From positions 1 through 6,190 of the forward strand of contig JBBRMF010000298.1 in assembly GCA_038230975.1 (NCBI GenBank): a stretch of 6,190 bases of DNA, written 5' to 3'. The DNA is from JANXVV01 sp038230975. GTDB lineage: Bacteria; Planctomycetota; Phycisphaerae; Tepidisphaerales; Tepidisphaeraceae. This document shows positions 6,119 through 6,190 of the stretch, piece after piece. The first letter of the stretch is position 1. Each line of letters starts with the position of its first letter. The notes under the pieces are model-generated. The model was not told where the DNA came from and searched no databases. It worked only from the letters and a program-made list of their open reading frames with translations. Both the position numbers and the translations under genes were made by a program.

Positions 6119-6190
6119 AGTGATGTCGCTACACCAAAGTGCGAAACGCTCTAGGAAGTGAAAATATTGGGCCTGGCGAGATGGTTGTAG

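Noticed and set aside
5990..6190. Minus-strand frame open from the right window edge to a TAG at 5990, possibly the end of a gene outside
   Set aside because: Sixty-seven open codons in GC-rich sequence can occur by chance, nearly half of them lie in the inverted repeat, and the translation is not recognisable.

Overview
The window most likely comes from a member of the Planctomycetota. The strongest sign is the protein at 1728-2966, which has the LExRRxLS-type N-terminal motif (LEQRRMLSG) known from planctomycete surface proteins, followed by RTX-type glycine/aspartate nonapeptides. A secreted PQQ-like beta-propeller protein opening with 'DWPQYRGPLRDGVS', a style abundant in this phylum, agrees with this. 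The DNA is GC-rich. The assignment rests on motif recognition, not on a marker gene.

Layout. Positions 1-1239 (minus strand, running off the left edge) encode a two-domain protein whose second half has a BioD/DUF1611-like P-loop (GTSMDAGKT). A gene-free stretch, 1240-1727, holds the ribosome binding sites of two divergent genes and several short palindromes. Positions 1728-2966 (plus) encode the RTX/LEPR surface protein and are followed by a strong GC hairpin (2978-2998). The gap 2967-3463 carries a long inverted repeat (3025-3083) that could be a mobile or REP-like element or a bidirectional terminator, plus two smaller hairpins. Positions 3464-4777 (plus) encode the PQQ-like propeller protein. 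Fourteen bases later comes an ABC transporter ATPase of the MlaF type (4792-5661), so these two are probably co-transcribed. Convergent to them, on the minus strand, a small unrecognised reading frame ends at 5694. Its upstream part runs into an 87-base inverted repeat (6031-6118) built like a REPIN, that is, a pair of REP hairpins in opposite orientation.

How the genes might work together. Only the propeller protein and the ABC ATPase look like an operon. One is probably exported, and the other would energise a permease that is not encoded in this window. The RTX/LEPR protein stands alone as a probable cell-surface or extracellular calcium-binding protein. The P-loop gene on the left has its own strong ribosome binding site and points away from it. 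I see no complete defence, CRISPR, phage or biosynthetic system, no rRNA or tRNA, and no transposase gene. The most unusual items are the two dispersed-repeat candidates, the internal duplication in the C-terminal half of the RTX protein, and the uncharacterised P-loop protein.
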